This document shows, in pieces, positions 24,130 to 33,233 of a stretch of 64,000 bases of DNA; the stretch's first letter is position 1, and each line of letters opens with the position of its first letter. Position numbers and translations under genes: made by a program. Source of the DNA: Saccharopolyspora hirsuta (GTDB taxonomy: Bacteria; Actinomycetota; Actinomycetes; Mycobacteriales; Pseudonocardiaceae); assembly GCF_008630535.1 (NCBI RefSeq), contig NZ_VWPH01000021.1, positions 1 to 64,000 of the forward strand. Reading direction: 5' to 3'. The notes under the pieces are model-generated. The model saw only the letters and a list, made by a program, of their open reading frames with translations, had not been told where the DNA came from and ran no database searches.

Positions 24130-27012
24130 TTAGGGACTGGAGAGTTGTGTGGTGAGCCGTTCGGTGTGGCGCTGTTGCAGGGCTTGGGCGATCGCCACGG
24201 TTTCCGGTGCGGGGGCCAGGTCGATCTCACGCAGCCGGGCCTGCAGGAGGGTCAGGGTGCGGGGGATGGCGTCATGGGCGCCGAGGCGGTCCTGCAGGCG
24301 CATGATGTCGCGGTAGAGGTGCTCGTTGTAGGGGTCGAACCGGGTAGCGGTCTCCAGCAGGTCGAGGGTGTGCTGGGGGTCGGTGGCCACGTGGCGGCGG
24401 GCGAGTTCGCTGACGGCGTTGATGGCGGTGCGCTGGGCCGCGTGCCGCACCGTGTGGACCCATTCGCCCTCGAGGTCCGCTCCGAGCTCACCGCGGTAGA
24501 GCTCCACGATCTCTTGTAAGGCCGCTCGCCGAGCAGTGTCGGTGGGGGCGGTGCGGGCCGTGTGCTCGGCGCGGGTGAAGCAGCTGAAGTCGGTGTCAAC
24601 CAGGTCGGGTCGTAGCCGGAGCTGCCCGTGGCCGGTGGTGATGATCTCGGCGAGCTCGCCGTGGGTGGCGCGGGACAGCGCGGTGCGCAGCCGGGAGAGG
24701 GCGGTGTTGAGCGCGTTCGTCGGCCGGTCGGGAGGGCTGTGATGCCACAGGTCGCTGATCAGGGTGTCGCGGCTGATGCCGTCGGGGTGGGCGGCGAGAT
24801 AGGCCAGCAGCTCCCGCTGACGCGGCGCGAACCTCCCAGTGATCTCCTTCGCTTTCCCATGCTCTGGCTGGTGGTGGAGGGTGATCGGGCCGAACACCCG
24901 CACCGACAACACCGCTCCAGCCCCCACCGGCTCACCCAGGTCCGCGGGCGTCCCGGTGTGCTCATGCTCCTGGGGCACGGTCTGCTCGGTGGCCGGCGGG
25001 TCCGCGCACGTCGGCGTTTCCACGTCGGGCATGTGGGGTTCGTCGGTGGCAGGTGGGGTGAGGAGCTGCTCGGCGGGGCTGGGTTCGGTGTCGGCGTGGT
25101 CGGTGCTGGGGGCGGTGTGGTCGGTGCCTGGTGTGCTGTGGCGGTCCAGGATGAGCAGGTCGTCGGTCGCAGTCGTGGTCGCGGTGAACACCCGCGTCCC
25201 GAGAAGGTGACTCCAGGCCTCGGGGGTCGCGGCGGTGACGGTGCCGTGCTCGTCCACGGCCAGGGTGAGGCCGCCGCCTTCACTGCAGGGCCCCAGCACA
25301 AGCGGAATGAGCCCGCCGTCGGTGACGGCAGCCTGCAGCGCCGCGACCACGTTCGGGGGCGGTGTGCTGAGCACGATCACCACAGGAGATCCCGAACTCG
25401 GGTGCTGCGCAGCCTTGGCAACGGCAACCGCGAGGTCATCGACGATCTCCACAGCGGGAGGGGCTGGCCTGTCCGGAAACAGGGTCTCGAGGACGGGCTG
25501 ATGCACGACCACCCGCGGGAGGTGTGGGCGGTGCAGAAGAAGGAAAAGCAGGAGCGCCCGCATCGCCGGAACCACCCCGACGCCGGTGAACCCGAGGCCA
25601 CCCGTTGCCGACAGATCCACCCTGACCGGGGTGCCCTCACGCACGCCGAGTTCGATCACCCACCCGCCGGACTCCCCGGACGCATCACCGGTTTCCCGCT
25701 CGGATGGCGCTGGTGCTGGCGGGAGTGTGGGGGTGTCGAGTGCGGGCTGGGTGGCGTGCAGGTGAGCAAGGGCAAGCCGGTAGACCGTGGGCGACACCGG
25801 ATAATCCAGCCCCCGGGTGGCGTGCCGGTGCCGGCGATACCGCTTCCGTGCGACCGCCAGCCCCGCCGCCACGGCAGCAGCAAGTCCGAACGAGAGAAAC
25901 ACCCCATCCCCCACAACCACGCCACCCTCGTCGGTGTCCTCCCGGTGTTCGGAAGCAGCGGGATGGGGAGCTGCCGGCGGGGTTTCGACGCGCACCGGGT
26001 CGGTGCCGGCGTCCCGCGGTGGGGGAGCGTGGTGGGGCAACGCGAGGTGCCAGTCGGGGAACACCCTGTCCGGGTCCCGGAGCACGCGCCCGTCGGGTTG
26101 CGGGTGGTGGACGTTGAGCCGGTAGATCTCCTCCCACCGTGAGGCGTCGCCGAGGTGGTGTTCGGCGAGGCTGGACAGGGTGTCTCCGGGCTGGGTGGTG
26201 ATCCACTGGGCGTTGTCGGGGATCGGGGCTGGGGTGGGGAGGTCGTGTGCGTCGGCGGGTAGCAGGAGGGTCCAGCCGGGGTGGAGGTGGCGGGGTGTGC
26301 CGAGCCGGTCGGCGTTGAGGGCTTGGATGTCTCGCCAGCGGTATCCGCTGGTGAGGTGTCTTTTGGCGATGTCCCAGAGGGTGTCGCCGCGGGCGACGTG
26401 GTAGCGCGGGAGCTCGGGGCGCACTGTGTCGGGGAGGTGGGTGGGGGTGCTGGGTTCGGGCGGCGGGGTGGGGTCGGGGTGGCCGCCCGAACCCAGCGGG
26501 AGGGTGCTGCTGCCGGGGGCAGGCAGCGCACCGGAGCCAGGCGTGGGGTCGAGGGGTGCGGTGGCGGCGATCTGCGCGGTCGCGGGTGCCGCGGAGGCGG
26601 TGGGGGTGTTGAGGGAGAGCACGGTGCTGGCCACGAGTGCGGTGATCCAGCCACGGGGGCCGGTGACGGTGAGGCGGTTGGCGAGGTTTCGGGCGCCGTA
26701 GCGTAGGAGGAGGACGGTGTCGCAGAGGGTCCACCAGAGCATGACGGCCCAGGCGATCCAGGCGGCGACGTAGATGGCGAGGATGAGGGCGCCGTCGAGG
26801 CGGAGTTCGATGCGCAGGGTCTGCCAGGTGTCCTCGGCCCAGACGAGGAGCTGCTCATGGACCGGGGTGGGTGCCCAGGGTGAGGTGTCGATCTCGGGCC
26901 AGGACAGGTCGGGCACGGTGACGACGGAGCTGGTGATGGTCAGGATGGTCGGCAGCCCCACCAGGTACACAAGCAGCCCGAGCCCGGCCGCAGCGAGCCG
27001 TATTCGGTTCAT
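24130..27012 (-). CDS. Membrane LysM-BTAD regulator-like protein
   Basis: 960 residues from the ATG at 27012, whose ATGA overlaps the previous stop. It has an N-terminal membrane helix (LGLLVYLVGLPTILTI), further helices at about 74-103 and 121-137, and a Pro-rich stretch. Two LysM domains follow (about 204-252, YHVARGDTLWDIAK; about 270-326, TTQPGDTLSSLAEHHLG), then a helix (FLSFGLAAAVAAGLAVA, 372-388). The C-terminal part has an OmpR-like winged helix (FAPRQRELLAYLAAHPDGIS) and a bacterial transcriptional activator domain to the end. LysM binds peptidoglycan outside while BTAD is cytoplasmic, so it may report the cell-wall state to a regulatory domain. It is the last gene of the Tad operon. 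Confidence 0.8.
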   Translation of the reverse strand: MNRIRLAAAGLGLLVYLVGLPTILTITSSVVTVPDLSWPEIDTSPWAPTPVHEQLLVWAEDTWQTLRIELRLDGALILAIYVAAWIAWAVMLWWTLCDTVLLLRYGARNLANRLTVTGPRGWITALVASTVLSLNTPTASAAPATAQIAATAPLDPTPGSGALPAPGSSTLPLGSGGHPDPTPPPEPSTPTHLPDTVRPELPRYHVARGDTLWDIAKRHLTSGYRWRDIQALNADRLGTPRHLHPGWTLLLPADAHDLPTPAPIPDNAQWITTQPGDTLSSLAEHHLGDASRWEEIYRLNVHHPQPDGRVLRDPDRVFPDWHLALPHHAPPPRDAGTDPVRVETPPAAPHPAASEHREDTDEGGVVVGDGVFLSFGLAAAVAAGLAVARKRYRRHRHATRGLDYPVSPTVYRLALAHLHATQPALDTPTLPPAPAPSERETGDASGESGGWVIELGVREGTPVRVDLSATGGLGFTGVGVVPAMRALLLFLLLHRPHLPRVVVHQPVLETLFPDRPAPPAVEIVDDLAVAVAKAAQHPSSGSPVVIVLSTPPPNVVAALQAAVTDGGLIPLVLGPCSEGGGLTLAVDEHGTVTAATPEAWSHLLGTRVFTATTTATDDLLILDRHSTPGTDHTAPSTDHADTEPSPAEQLLTPPATDEPHMPDVETPTCADPPATEQTVPQEHEHTGTPADLGEPVGAGAVLSVRVFGPITLHHQPEHGKAKEITGRFAPRQRELLAYLAAHPDGISRDTLISDLWHHSPPDRPTNALNTALSRLRTALSRATHGELAEIITTGHGQLRLRPDLVDTDFSCFTRAEHTARTAPTDTARRAALQEIVELYRGELGADLEGEWVHTVRHAAQRTAINAVSELARRHVATDPQHTLDLLETATRFDPYNEHLYRDIMRLQDRLGAHDAIPRTLTLLQARLREIDLAPAPETVAIAQALQQRHTERLTTQLSSP

Positions 27013-27413
27013 CACGCCCCACCTCCGGTGGTGAGGGTGGCGGTGGCGTGGCCGGTGACGGTGTGGGCGTCCCAGAGCAGCCCGATGCGGGCGGGTTCGG
27101 TGTGGGTGACGGTGACGCGCACGGTCGCATCGCCCTCGATCGTGACGGTGCCGGTGTGCCCGGTGGCGGCGAGGTAGCGCTGGGCGGTGGTGCCGGCTTG
27201 GGATGTGTCGAGGGTGAGGGTGGGGCCGCGGGTGTCGAGGGCGGTGAGTGCGGCGCGGGCGGTTTCGGCGGCGATGGCATCGGCCCTGGCGAGGGCGCGG
27301 AGCCGGTCGGCGCCATCCGCGACAAGAGCGCACACCAGCAGCAGGCACGGCACCAGCACCGCCACCAGCGCAGTGACCGATCCAGCGTCCGAGGAGGCGT
27401 TGGGGTGGGTCAT
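27012..27413 (-). CDS. TadG-like pseudopilin/helicase-operon-type Flp protein
   Basis: 133 residues. A short N-terminus with SDAGS is followed by one hydrophobic helix (VTALVAVLVPCLLLVCALVA) and ADGADRLRALARADAIAAET, the usual start of the putative Flp pilus-assembly TadE/G-like family. The rest is a small extracytoplasmic beta domain. It is coupled by 4-base overlaps to both neighbours. A minor component of the Tad pilus. Confidence 0.7.
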   Translation of the reverse strand: MTHPNASSDAGSVTALVAVLVPCLLLVCALVADGADRLRALARADAIAAETARAALTALDTRGPTLTLDTSQAGTTAQRYLAATGHTGTVTIEGDATVRVTVTHTEPARIGLLWDAHTVTGHATATLTTGGGA

Positions 27414-27838
27414 GTCCGGCTCCGGTAGGCATCAACGGGGCTGGTGAACCCCGCCTGCAGTGCAATACTGGCGGGCAGGCCGGGAAGACCGGTGAGATCA
27501 GCCAGCGGCACGCTGCAGCGCAAGATGACGGTGACCGCCCCGGGCAGCCCGGCGGTGCCGAACCGGCTGGTGTCGGTATCCACCTCAATGCCGGTGCACG
27601 ACAGGTCCTGCTCGGCCAACACCCGGGTACCGGTGCGCATGGCGGCGGTGCTGGCTGCGCTGGGAGTGCGGGCGAGGCTGGCGGCGCGGGTGGCGGCCGT
27701 GGCGGCGTGGTCGAGGGCGAGGCTCGCGGTCACGGTGCGGCCGAGCGCGACGCCGAGCAGGAGGATGAACAGCAGCATCGGCGTGAGCACCGCGAGCTCC
27801 ACACAAGCCGACCCCGAATCAGACGGGCGCTGGGTCAT
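27410..27838 (-). CDS. TadE-like pseudopilin
   Basis: 142 residues. The segment SGSACVELAVLTPMLLFILL is the TadE signature (Glu at position 5 of the hydrophobic segment), followed by a domain with a Cys pair (LSCTGIEV, VILRCSVPL). TadE-type pseudopilins are processed by the prepilin peptidase and help assemble Flp pili. Overlaps both neighbours by 4 bases. Confidence 0.75.
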   Translation of the reverse strand: MTQRPSDSGSACVELAVLTPMLLFILLLGVALGRTVTASLALDHAATAATRAASLARTPSAASTAAMRTGTRVLAEQDLSCTGIEVDTDTSRFGTAGLPGAVTVILRCSVPLADLTGLPGLPASIALQAGFTSPVDAYRSRT

Positions 27839-28260
27839 GGCGAATCTCCAGGGACTGTGAAGCGTTCCTTGCTGGCGGCGGCTTCCTGCACGACCCGGCC
27901 GAGCCCGGGAATCGGCAGGACCTGCGGTGCAGTGGCCTCAACCCGCACCCGCACGTGGCGGGTGTCGACGACGGCGGTCACCTCGGGATCGCCGACCAGG
28001 CCGCCGCCCCGGGTGAGGAACCTCAAAGCGGCCTCGTGGGCGTCTGCGGGAGCTCCGGTGACGGTGCGGGCGACCTGCACGGCTTGCTGGGCGGCGGCGT
28101 GGCAGAGGGTGCGGGTGTGCCACCACAATCCGGCCTGCAGCACGGTGACGAGTAAGACCAGCGCGATGGGGGCGAGCACCGCCAGCTCCACCGCCACCGA
28201 CCCCGCATCCCGCTTGCTGAGTACGGCTCGGCGAATCGAGTGCTTCGGAGCTGTCAGCAT
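27835..28260 (-). CDS. TadE-like pseudopilin
   Basis: 141 residues from the ATG at 28260 (MLTAPKHSIRR). It has the TadE-type segment AGSVAVELAVLAPIALVLLV with its Glu, then LCHAAAQQAVQVARTVTG. The second of three consecutive pseudopilin-type genes. It probably forms minor pilins together with the adjacent TadE/G-like products. Confidence 0.75.
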   Translation of the reverse strand: MLTAPKHSIRRAVLSKRDAGSVAVELAVLAPIALVLLVTVLQAGLWWHTRTLCHAAAQQAVQVARTVTGAPADAHEAALRFLTRGGGLVGDPEVTAVVDTRHVRVRVEATAPQVLPIPGLGRVVQEAAASKERFTVPGDSP

Positions 28261-28276
28261 GGAACATCCCAGGGCT

Positions 28277-28513
28277 CTAGCGGATTTGGCCTTGGTACTT
28301 CTGCACCACAGCGGTGATCGCAGCACCGAGACCGAGGGCGGCGGCCAGGCTGATGGCGGTGATGACTGCCTTCTCGGTCGATTCCGATCCGGTGTCGTCG
28401 AACCGCGCCTGCTCCCACCGCTGCTGGACGACAGCGGTAGCGACCGTGAACCAGACTGTGAGCTGCAGCAGAAGGGCGTTGGTGTGCCGGTGGAGGTAGC
28501 GAAGAGCGGACAT
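28277..28513 (-). CDS. Flp-pilin-like small membrane protein
   Basis: 78 residues from the ATG at 28513 (GGGAAG 9 bases upstream). A hydrophobic segment (LLLQLTVWFTVATAVVQQRW) and a second one (VITAISLAAALGLGAAITAV) flank a charged loop with ESTEKAV. The position between TadC and the TadE genes and the STEKAVITAISLAA stretch, which recalls a processing site before a pilin helix, make it the likely Flp pilin or its membrane partner. Confidence 0.6.
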   Translation of the reverse strand: MSALRYLHRHTNALLLQLTVWFTVATAVVQQRWEQARFDDTGSESTEKAVITAISLAAALGLGAAITAVVQKYQGQIR

Positions 28514-28543
28514 GACGATCACTTCCCTTTTGGTAACGCAGTG

Positions 28544-29437
28544 CTAGCCGAGGAGTCGGGTGACGGCTGGGTAGAGGACGAGCAGGAGCACGCCGAGCAG
28601 CAGCAGGGTGACCGGGAGGGTGAGGCGTTCGGTGCGGGTGTTGGCCTCGGCCTTGTCGGTGCTGATCGCCGCTGCCCGCAGGCTCGCGGCGTGGGTGGTC
28701 AGGCTCTGGTAGATCGCGGCACCGTCCGCCGCGGTCGCCGCGAGGTCCGCGACCGCGACGAGTTCGGTGAGTTTGGTGTGGGTGCCGAGAGTTCGGAGGG
28801 CATCCCAGGACGAATGTCCACTGTGTTCGGCGTGAGTGAGGGTGCGGTGCAGGCGGGTGAGCAGCCAGTGATCGCCGATGGCGGCGGCCTCGCGCAGGGC
28901 TGGGCCGGGTGCGTGGCCGGCGGTGCGTTGCTGGGCCACCAGATCCAGATAGACCGGCAACGCCCGCAGCGCATCCTCACGGGCTGCTGCGGCGCGGGCA
29001 TGGAGCTGCCACACGGGCACGACCACACCCACCAGCCCACCGACCGCGGCCAGCCCGACCAGGAGCTCGAGCGGCAGACCTAGGGACGCGAGCACGATGG
29101 CCGCTGGCACCGTGGTGCCGAGGCTGCAGGTTATCCAGCGCAGCCGCTGTTCCACGTGGTCGCTGGGTGCGCGCTCGAGCAGTGCGAGGTCGTGCACCGG
29201 GATCCCGAGCCACGACGACCGAGCTCGCTGGGCCTGGCGGGTAGTCGAGTCCACCACCCGGGCACGCCACGCTCGCCAACCGCCAGCGGGAACCGAGCCG
29301 CTGGTGCGGGTTGTGAGGTGGTCGAGTGCGGCGGGCACGTCCATCGGAGCTGGTCCGACCGCCGCGCGGACGGCGAGGGTGAGGCCGAGCCCGAACACGC
29401 AGCCGATTCCAATGGCGAGGAGCTGGGCGGTGTTCAT
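28544..29437 (-). CDS. tadC: TadC-like pilus platform protein
   Basis: 297 residues, type II secretion F-domain family. Membrane helices occur at the N-terminus, in the middle (TTVPAAIVLASLGLPLELLV, GLAAVGGLVGVVVPVWQL) and at the C-terminus (LPVTLLLLGVLLLVLYPAV), with the cytoplasmic F domain (LPVYLDLVAQQRTAGHAPGP) between. TadB and TadC form the inner-membrane platform for Flp pilus assembly. It overlaps tadB by 4 bases. Confidence 0.8.
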   Translation of the reverse strand: MNTAQLLAIGIGCVFGLGLTLAVRAAVGPAPMDVPAALDHLTTRTSGSVPAGGWRAWRARVVDSTTRQAQRARSSWLGIPVHDLALLERAPSDHVEQRLRWITCSLGTTVPAAIVLASLGLPLELLVGLAAVGGLVGVVVPVWQLHARAAAAREDALRALPVYLDLVAQQRTAGHAPGPALREAAAIGDHWLLTRLHRTLTHAEHSGHSSWDALRTLGTHTKLTELVAVADLAATAADGAAIYQSLTTHAASLRAAAISTDKAEANTRTERLTLPVTLLLLGVLLLVLYPAVTRLLG

Positions 29438-30288
29438 GACGACGGCCCTTCAGTGAGGTATCTGGGGCGTTCGGGGAGGGTGGCCAGGCGGTGCATGCGC
29501 CACAGCGAGACCGCGAATATGCCCGCCGCCACCACCAGAACGACCTGTCCGGTCCAGGAGTTGAAGGGGGCGAGGTAGTCGTGGGCGAAAACGAGAAGGC
29601 CGACGATCATGGTGGTGGTGATGGCCACGAGGGTGCGCACGGTGGTGCGGGGTTTAGCGCGGTCGGCCTCGACCTCCCGGGTAGCGGCGGCGCGGGCGCG
29701 CAGCGCGGCAGCCTGGCCGTGCAGGATCTCCACTAACCCCCGACCACCGGTCCGCAGCCGCAGCAGTAGCGCCAGCACGACCTCATCCGCGGTCGGGTCG
29801 TCGAGCTCGGTAGCGAAGGCACGCAGCGCCGTCTCCGGGGACTCGGTGTGCAGCCGCTCGGCCAGCCGCCGGACCGGCGCGGTGAGGGGCTCGGGGGCGG
29901 TGCCGGCTGACTGTGTGACCGCGTGGTGCAGGCCTCCGGCGCCGGAGGCGAGCAGGTCCCCGACCCGGCGCGTCCACACCGCGAGGGCGTCCTGCAGCTG
30001 GATCGTCTGCCGCGCCTGCCGGGAAGCCAGCACAACCGGCAACCCGATCACCGCAGCGGCCGCAGCGGCGCCGGCGACCGGCCACCCGGTCGCCCACGAC
30101 ACCACTCCAGTAGCCACGGCGGCCAGGAGCGCACGTCGCCACCACCGGCCAATCCACCCGACCACCCGGCCTCGGCGCTGGGACGTGGCCGTCTCACGGC
30201 GGACCGGCGGCGGTGTGAAGGCGAGGATGCCCAGCAGTGCGCCGATGCCGAAGACGGCTCCACACAGGACAGTGAGGAGGTCGATCAC
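29434..30288 (-). CDS. tadB: TadB-like pilus platform protein
   Basis: 284 residues with the same family architecture as TadC: two N-terminal helices, an F domain (DALAVWTRRVGDLLASGAGG), and C-terminal helices (LVAITTTMIVGLLVFAHDYL, GQVVLVVAAGIFAVSLWRM). Encoded between CpaF and TadC with 4-base overlaps, the canonical tadABC order. Confidence 0.8.
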   Translation of the reverse strand: MIDLLTVLCGAVFGIGALLGILAFTPPPVRRETATSQRRGRVVGWIGRWWRRALLAAVATGVVSWATGWPVAGAAAAAAVIGLPVVLASRQARQTIQLQDALAVWTRRVGDLLASGAGGLHHAVTQSAGTAPEPLTAPVRRLAERLHTESPETALRAFATELDDPTADEVVLALLLRLRTGGRGLVEILHGQAAALRARAAATREVEADRAKPRTTVRTLVAITTTMIVGLLVFAHDYLAPFNSWTGQVVLVVAAGIFAVSLWRMHRLATLPERPRYLTEGPSS

Positions 30289-31655
30289 GATGCTTCACTC
30301 CCCTGCTCGAGGTTGTCCCAGCAGCCGTCGGGGTGGGAGAACACGGTGCGGTCGAGTCCGTGGGCCTGTAGCCGGGCCATGAGTGGGGGGCTGGGTGGGC
30401 AGACCGGCACCGCGCGGCCATCGGTGTTGCGGGGGCCGAAGAGCGCGGTCAGGTCGGGGACCATGGCGTCGCCGACCGGGCCGACTTCGACGATCTCGGT
30501 GACGAACCGCTCCCGGCCCCCAGCGTGGTCGCGGCGATCGAGGTGCACGATCAAATCGAGGGCCGCGGCGGTCCACCGGTGTGCGGCCTCTACGGCCAGT
30601 GGTGGTGTGGCGAGTTGGCCGAGGGCGGCGATGCGGTCGGGCACGGCGCGCGCGGAGAGCGCGTGCAGAGTACCCATACCGCCGGTGGCGCCGTTGCCCA
30701 AGGCTCTGAGTAGGGCGGTGATTTCGCCGCCGCGGACCTCGCCGACGATGACCCGCGACGGCGAGTGCCGCAGGGTCTGTTTGAGCAGGGTGTCGAGGGT
30801 GATCTCGCCGGCGCCTTCGGCGTTGGCGGTGCGCGCCTCCAACGGCGTCACCACCCGATCCGGGTCGAGGTGGAGGCCGAGTTCGTAGTCGTCTTCCACG
30901 GTGACGATGTGCTCACCGGCCGGGATACTGGTGCACAGGGCACGGAGCAAGGTGGTTTTCCCGGCGAACGGCCCGCCGGTGACCAGCAGGTTCACGCCCG
31001 CGCGCACCGCGACGGTGAGGAAGTGTTCCAGTCCGGTGTCGAGGGTGTGGTGGTGGCGCAGGTCGGTGAGGGTGGTGTGGGCGAGGCGGTGCCGGCGGAT
31101 CGCGACCCGCGGCCGGTCGGTGACCTCCCGCACCGCCGCCAGCCGCGCCCCCAATGGTCCGCCGGCGGGCAACCGGAGGTTCGCGATGGGCTGCGCCGGC
31201 GAGAACTCGCGGCTCGTTTGCCCGAGGCGGGCGCACATCGCCTCCAGGTGTTCGAGGAGGTCGGTGTCGGAGTCGGCGACGGGGTAGGGCCAGCGCTGCA
31301 GGGTGCCGTCGGCCAGCTCCAGCCACACCCGGTCGTGGCCGTGGATGTGGATGTTCTCCACGTCCTCCAGCTCCAGCAGCGGCTGCAGCCCACCGAGTCC
31401 GAACACCGCCGCTAGCACGGCATCGGCGAGCCGCCGCTCCTCGTCAGCGGAGAGGGGTGGGTCGCCGCGGCTGGCGCGTTCATGCGTCCACGCGCTGATC
31501 TCGGAGGCCACCACACCCGCGCGTTCGTCCGGGCCGACATCGCGGAGGCGGTTGGCGACGCGTTCCCGCAGATCCTGCACAGTCGCGTTGTCCGGAACCC
31601 ACCCACACGCATCAACGAGCTGTGGTCGGGGTGTGCCGTTGATTCGGGTGGTCAT
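30285..31655 (-). CDS. tadA: CpaF/TadA secretion ATPase
   Basis: 456 residues of the VirB11/PulE family. After an N-terminal helical domain comes NIHIHGHDRVWLE, then Walker A GGPFAGKT (227-234), the Asp box VTVEDDYELGL, and the Walker B/His-box region RVIVGEVRGGEI with GGMGTLHALSA. It hydrolyses ATP to extrude Flp pilin and would energise the Tad machine encoded around it. ATGA-type overlaps with both neighbours show one transcript. Confidence 0.9.
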   Translation of the reverse strand: MTTRINGTPRPQLVDACGWVPDNATVQDLRERVANRLRDVGPDERAGVVASEISAWTHERASRGDPPLSADEERRLADAVLAAVFGLGGLQPLLELEDVENIHIHGHDRVWLELADGTLQRWPYPVADSDTDLLEHLEAMCARLGQTSREFSPAQPIANLRLPAGGPLGARLAAVREVTDRPRVAIRRHRLAHTTLTDLRHHHTLDTGLEHFLTVAVRAGVNLLVTGGPFAGKTTLLRALCTSIPAGEHIVTVEDDYELGLHLDPDRVVTPLEARTANAEGAGEITLDTLLKQTLRHSPSRVIVGEVRGGEITALLRALGNGATGGMGTLHALSARAVPDRIAALGQLATPPLAVEAAHRWTAAALDLIVHLDRRDHAGGRERFVTEIVEVGPVGDAMVPDLTALFGPRNTDGRAVPVCPPSPPLMARLQAHGLDRTVFSHPDGCWDNLEQGSEAS

Positions 31656-32449
31656 GCCACACCCACCTCCACCACACCGGGCGCCACCGCGGTGTCGGGT
31701 GGGGTGAGGCTGCGGTGCAGCCGGAGCGCGGCTGTGCGGCTGATCCGCAACAAGGCGCAGCGGTGCGACGGGTGACCGCCGATCCCGTCGGAGAAGAACC
31801 GTGCCGCCGACGGGTCGTCGGGAAGCTCCACACCGACCGGGACCCCGGTGGCCTGCGCGACCCGGTCCGCCTCACGGCTGGTCGTGACGGTGACCAGCAC
31901 CCCCAGCCGGGTGATCGGGACCAGCTCCCGCACTACGCTGATCAACGGTCGTGCGGCCGTGAGGTGCCGTAGGTTCGGGCGCAGTCCGACCAAGACCAGG
32001 TCGGCTTCGCCGAGCAACGGCCACGGGGTGTCAGAGGCCCAGCGGCCAGCGTCGATGAGGACGTCGGGCCCTTCCCTGGAGAGGTCCCGGGTCGCGCTGG
32101 CCAGCCGTTGCCAGCCTGCGTCCCCGATCGCCGCGGCCTGAGCCCGGCTCGCCACCCCGGCCAACAGCCGCACGTGTTCCAGCCCGGGGATCTCCTGGAC
32201 GTGTCCGGCGAGGCCTTCGGAGGGCACGGCCTGAAGGTGACGGGTCGAGGCGGCGAAGCTGACCACCCCACACCCCGTGTTCAAGCGCCCGTCGACCAGC
32301 CACGCCCCGCCCCACCCGGTCAGCAGATCCCCGCCCGTGGGGTCAGCGTCGACCACCAGCAGCCGGTGAGGCCACACGGTGGCCAGCGCAGCGACCGCCG
32401 TGGTCACACCAGGCGAGCACTTCGCCGACACCATCGCGATCACAGCCAT
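31652..32449 (-). CDS. CpaE/TadZ-like ParA-family protein
   Basis: 265 residues from the ATG at 32449 (MAVIAMVSAKCSPGVTTAV), with AAAGGAAG upstream. The P-loop is deviant (AKCSPGVTT, lacking the usual GK[ST] lysine), which is normal for actinobacterial CpaE-like proteins. LLVVDADPTGGDL and the later LVLVGLRPN match the ParA/MinD fold. TadZ/CpaE proteins place the pilus machine in the cell. Overlaps tadA by 4 bases. Confidence 0.8.
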   Translation of the reverse strand: MAVIAMVSAKCSPGVTTAVAALATVWPHRLLVVDADPTGGDLLTGWGGAWLVDGRLNTGCGVVSFAASTRHLQAVPSEGLAGHVQEIPGLEHVRLLAGVASRAQAAAIGDAGWQRLASATRDLSREGPDVLIDAGRWASDTPWPLLGEADLVLVGLRPNLRHLTAARPLISVVRELVPITRLGVLVTVTTSREADRVAQATGVPVGVELPDDPSAARFFSDGIGGHPSHRCALLRISRTAALRLHRSLTPPDTAVAPGVVEVGVA

Positions 32450-32495
32450 CACACACTTCCTTTCACCACAAGAGAAATCCGAAAAGAACAACGGG

Positions 32496-33173
32496 TCAGC
32501 GAGCGGGGCCGAGCAGGGTGACCAGCGCCCCGCCCGCGGCGGCAGCGTGGGCCTGTTCGGCGGCGGCAGAATCGATGAGCAGGTCGACCACGACCGCGCC
32601 CTCGGCATCCGGCGGCGAGGACTGCACCACCCGAGCCTGAAACACCGCCTCACCCGGCACCGTCTCCGCCACACCGGAGCTGGACAGGCCCACAACCTCC
32701 ACCGGATCATTCGGGACCAACCCGCGCGCTGGATACCGGCCCGGCAGCACCCGGACCCCGATCACCCGCTGCCCCCGGCCAGGAACCAGCTGCGTCGTGA
32801 CATCACTGAGCGCCACAAGCTGCCCCGCCCGCAAGTTCGCCGCAGCGAGCTGCCCCACCACACGCCCCCGGAGCGCATCGGGCACCGCAAACTCCCGCGC
32901 CTCAGGCGGCAAATCCACAGTGGTCACATCAGTATCAGCGATGCGTCGGCCCCAAGGAACATCGCGTGATAGCTGCAGCATCGGCTCGCGCTCCCACGCC
33001 GACAAGGCGATCCAGAACACCCCCAGAACCGAGGCAAGGATCAACCCGAAGGACAGACTCAGCAGCCACCACCGCCGCTGCCGCGGCACCCGAGGCCCAC
33101 GCCCTTCCCTCGTTCGATTTTTCGACGTGGCTGAATCCGGGGTGGTCACGGCGAAAATACCGGTTCTGGACAT
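32496..33173 (-). CDS. SAF-domain protein (CpaB/RcpC-like)
   Basis: 225 residues from the ATG at 33173. A basic N-terminus and membrane helix (WWLLSLSFGLILASVLGVFW) precede an extracytoplasmic SAF domain (about 75-150: LSRDVPWGRRIADTDVTTVD, LRGRVVGQLAAANLRAGQLV) and a C-terminal beta region. CpaB/RcpC proteins assist the outer part of Tad machines; in a Gram-positive-type envelope it probably works at the membrane surface. Confidence 0.75.
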   Translation of the reverse strand: MSRTGIFAVTTPDSATSKNRTREGRGPRVPRQRRWWLLSLSFGLILASVLGVFWIALSAWEREPMLQLSRDVPWGRRIADTDVTTVDLPPEAREFAVPDALRGRVVGQLAAANLRAGQLVALSDVTTQLVPGRGQRVIGVRVLPGRYPARGLVPNDPVEVVGLSSSGVAETVPGEAVFQARVVQSSPPDAEGAVVVDLLIDSAAAEQAHAAAAGGALVTLLGPAR

Positions 33174-33233
33174 AGCTCTCCCCACAATCGAATACGCAAT
33201 GAGAAAAGAAAAAGACTGAGACGTGGAGGTTCT

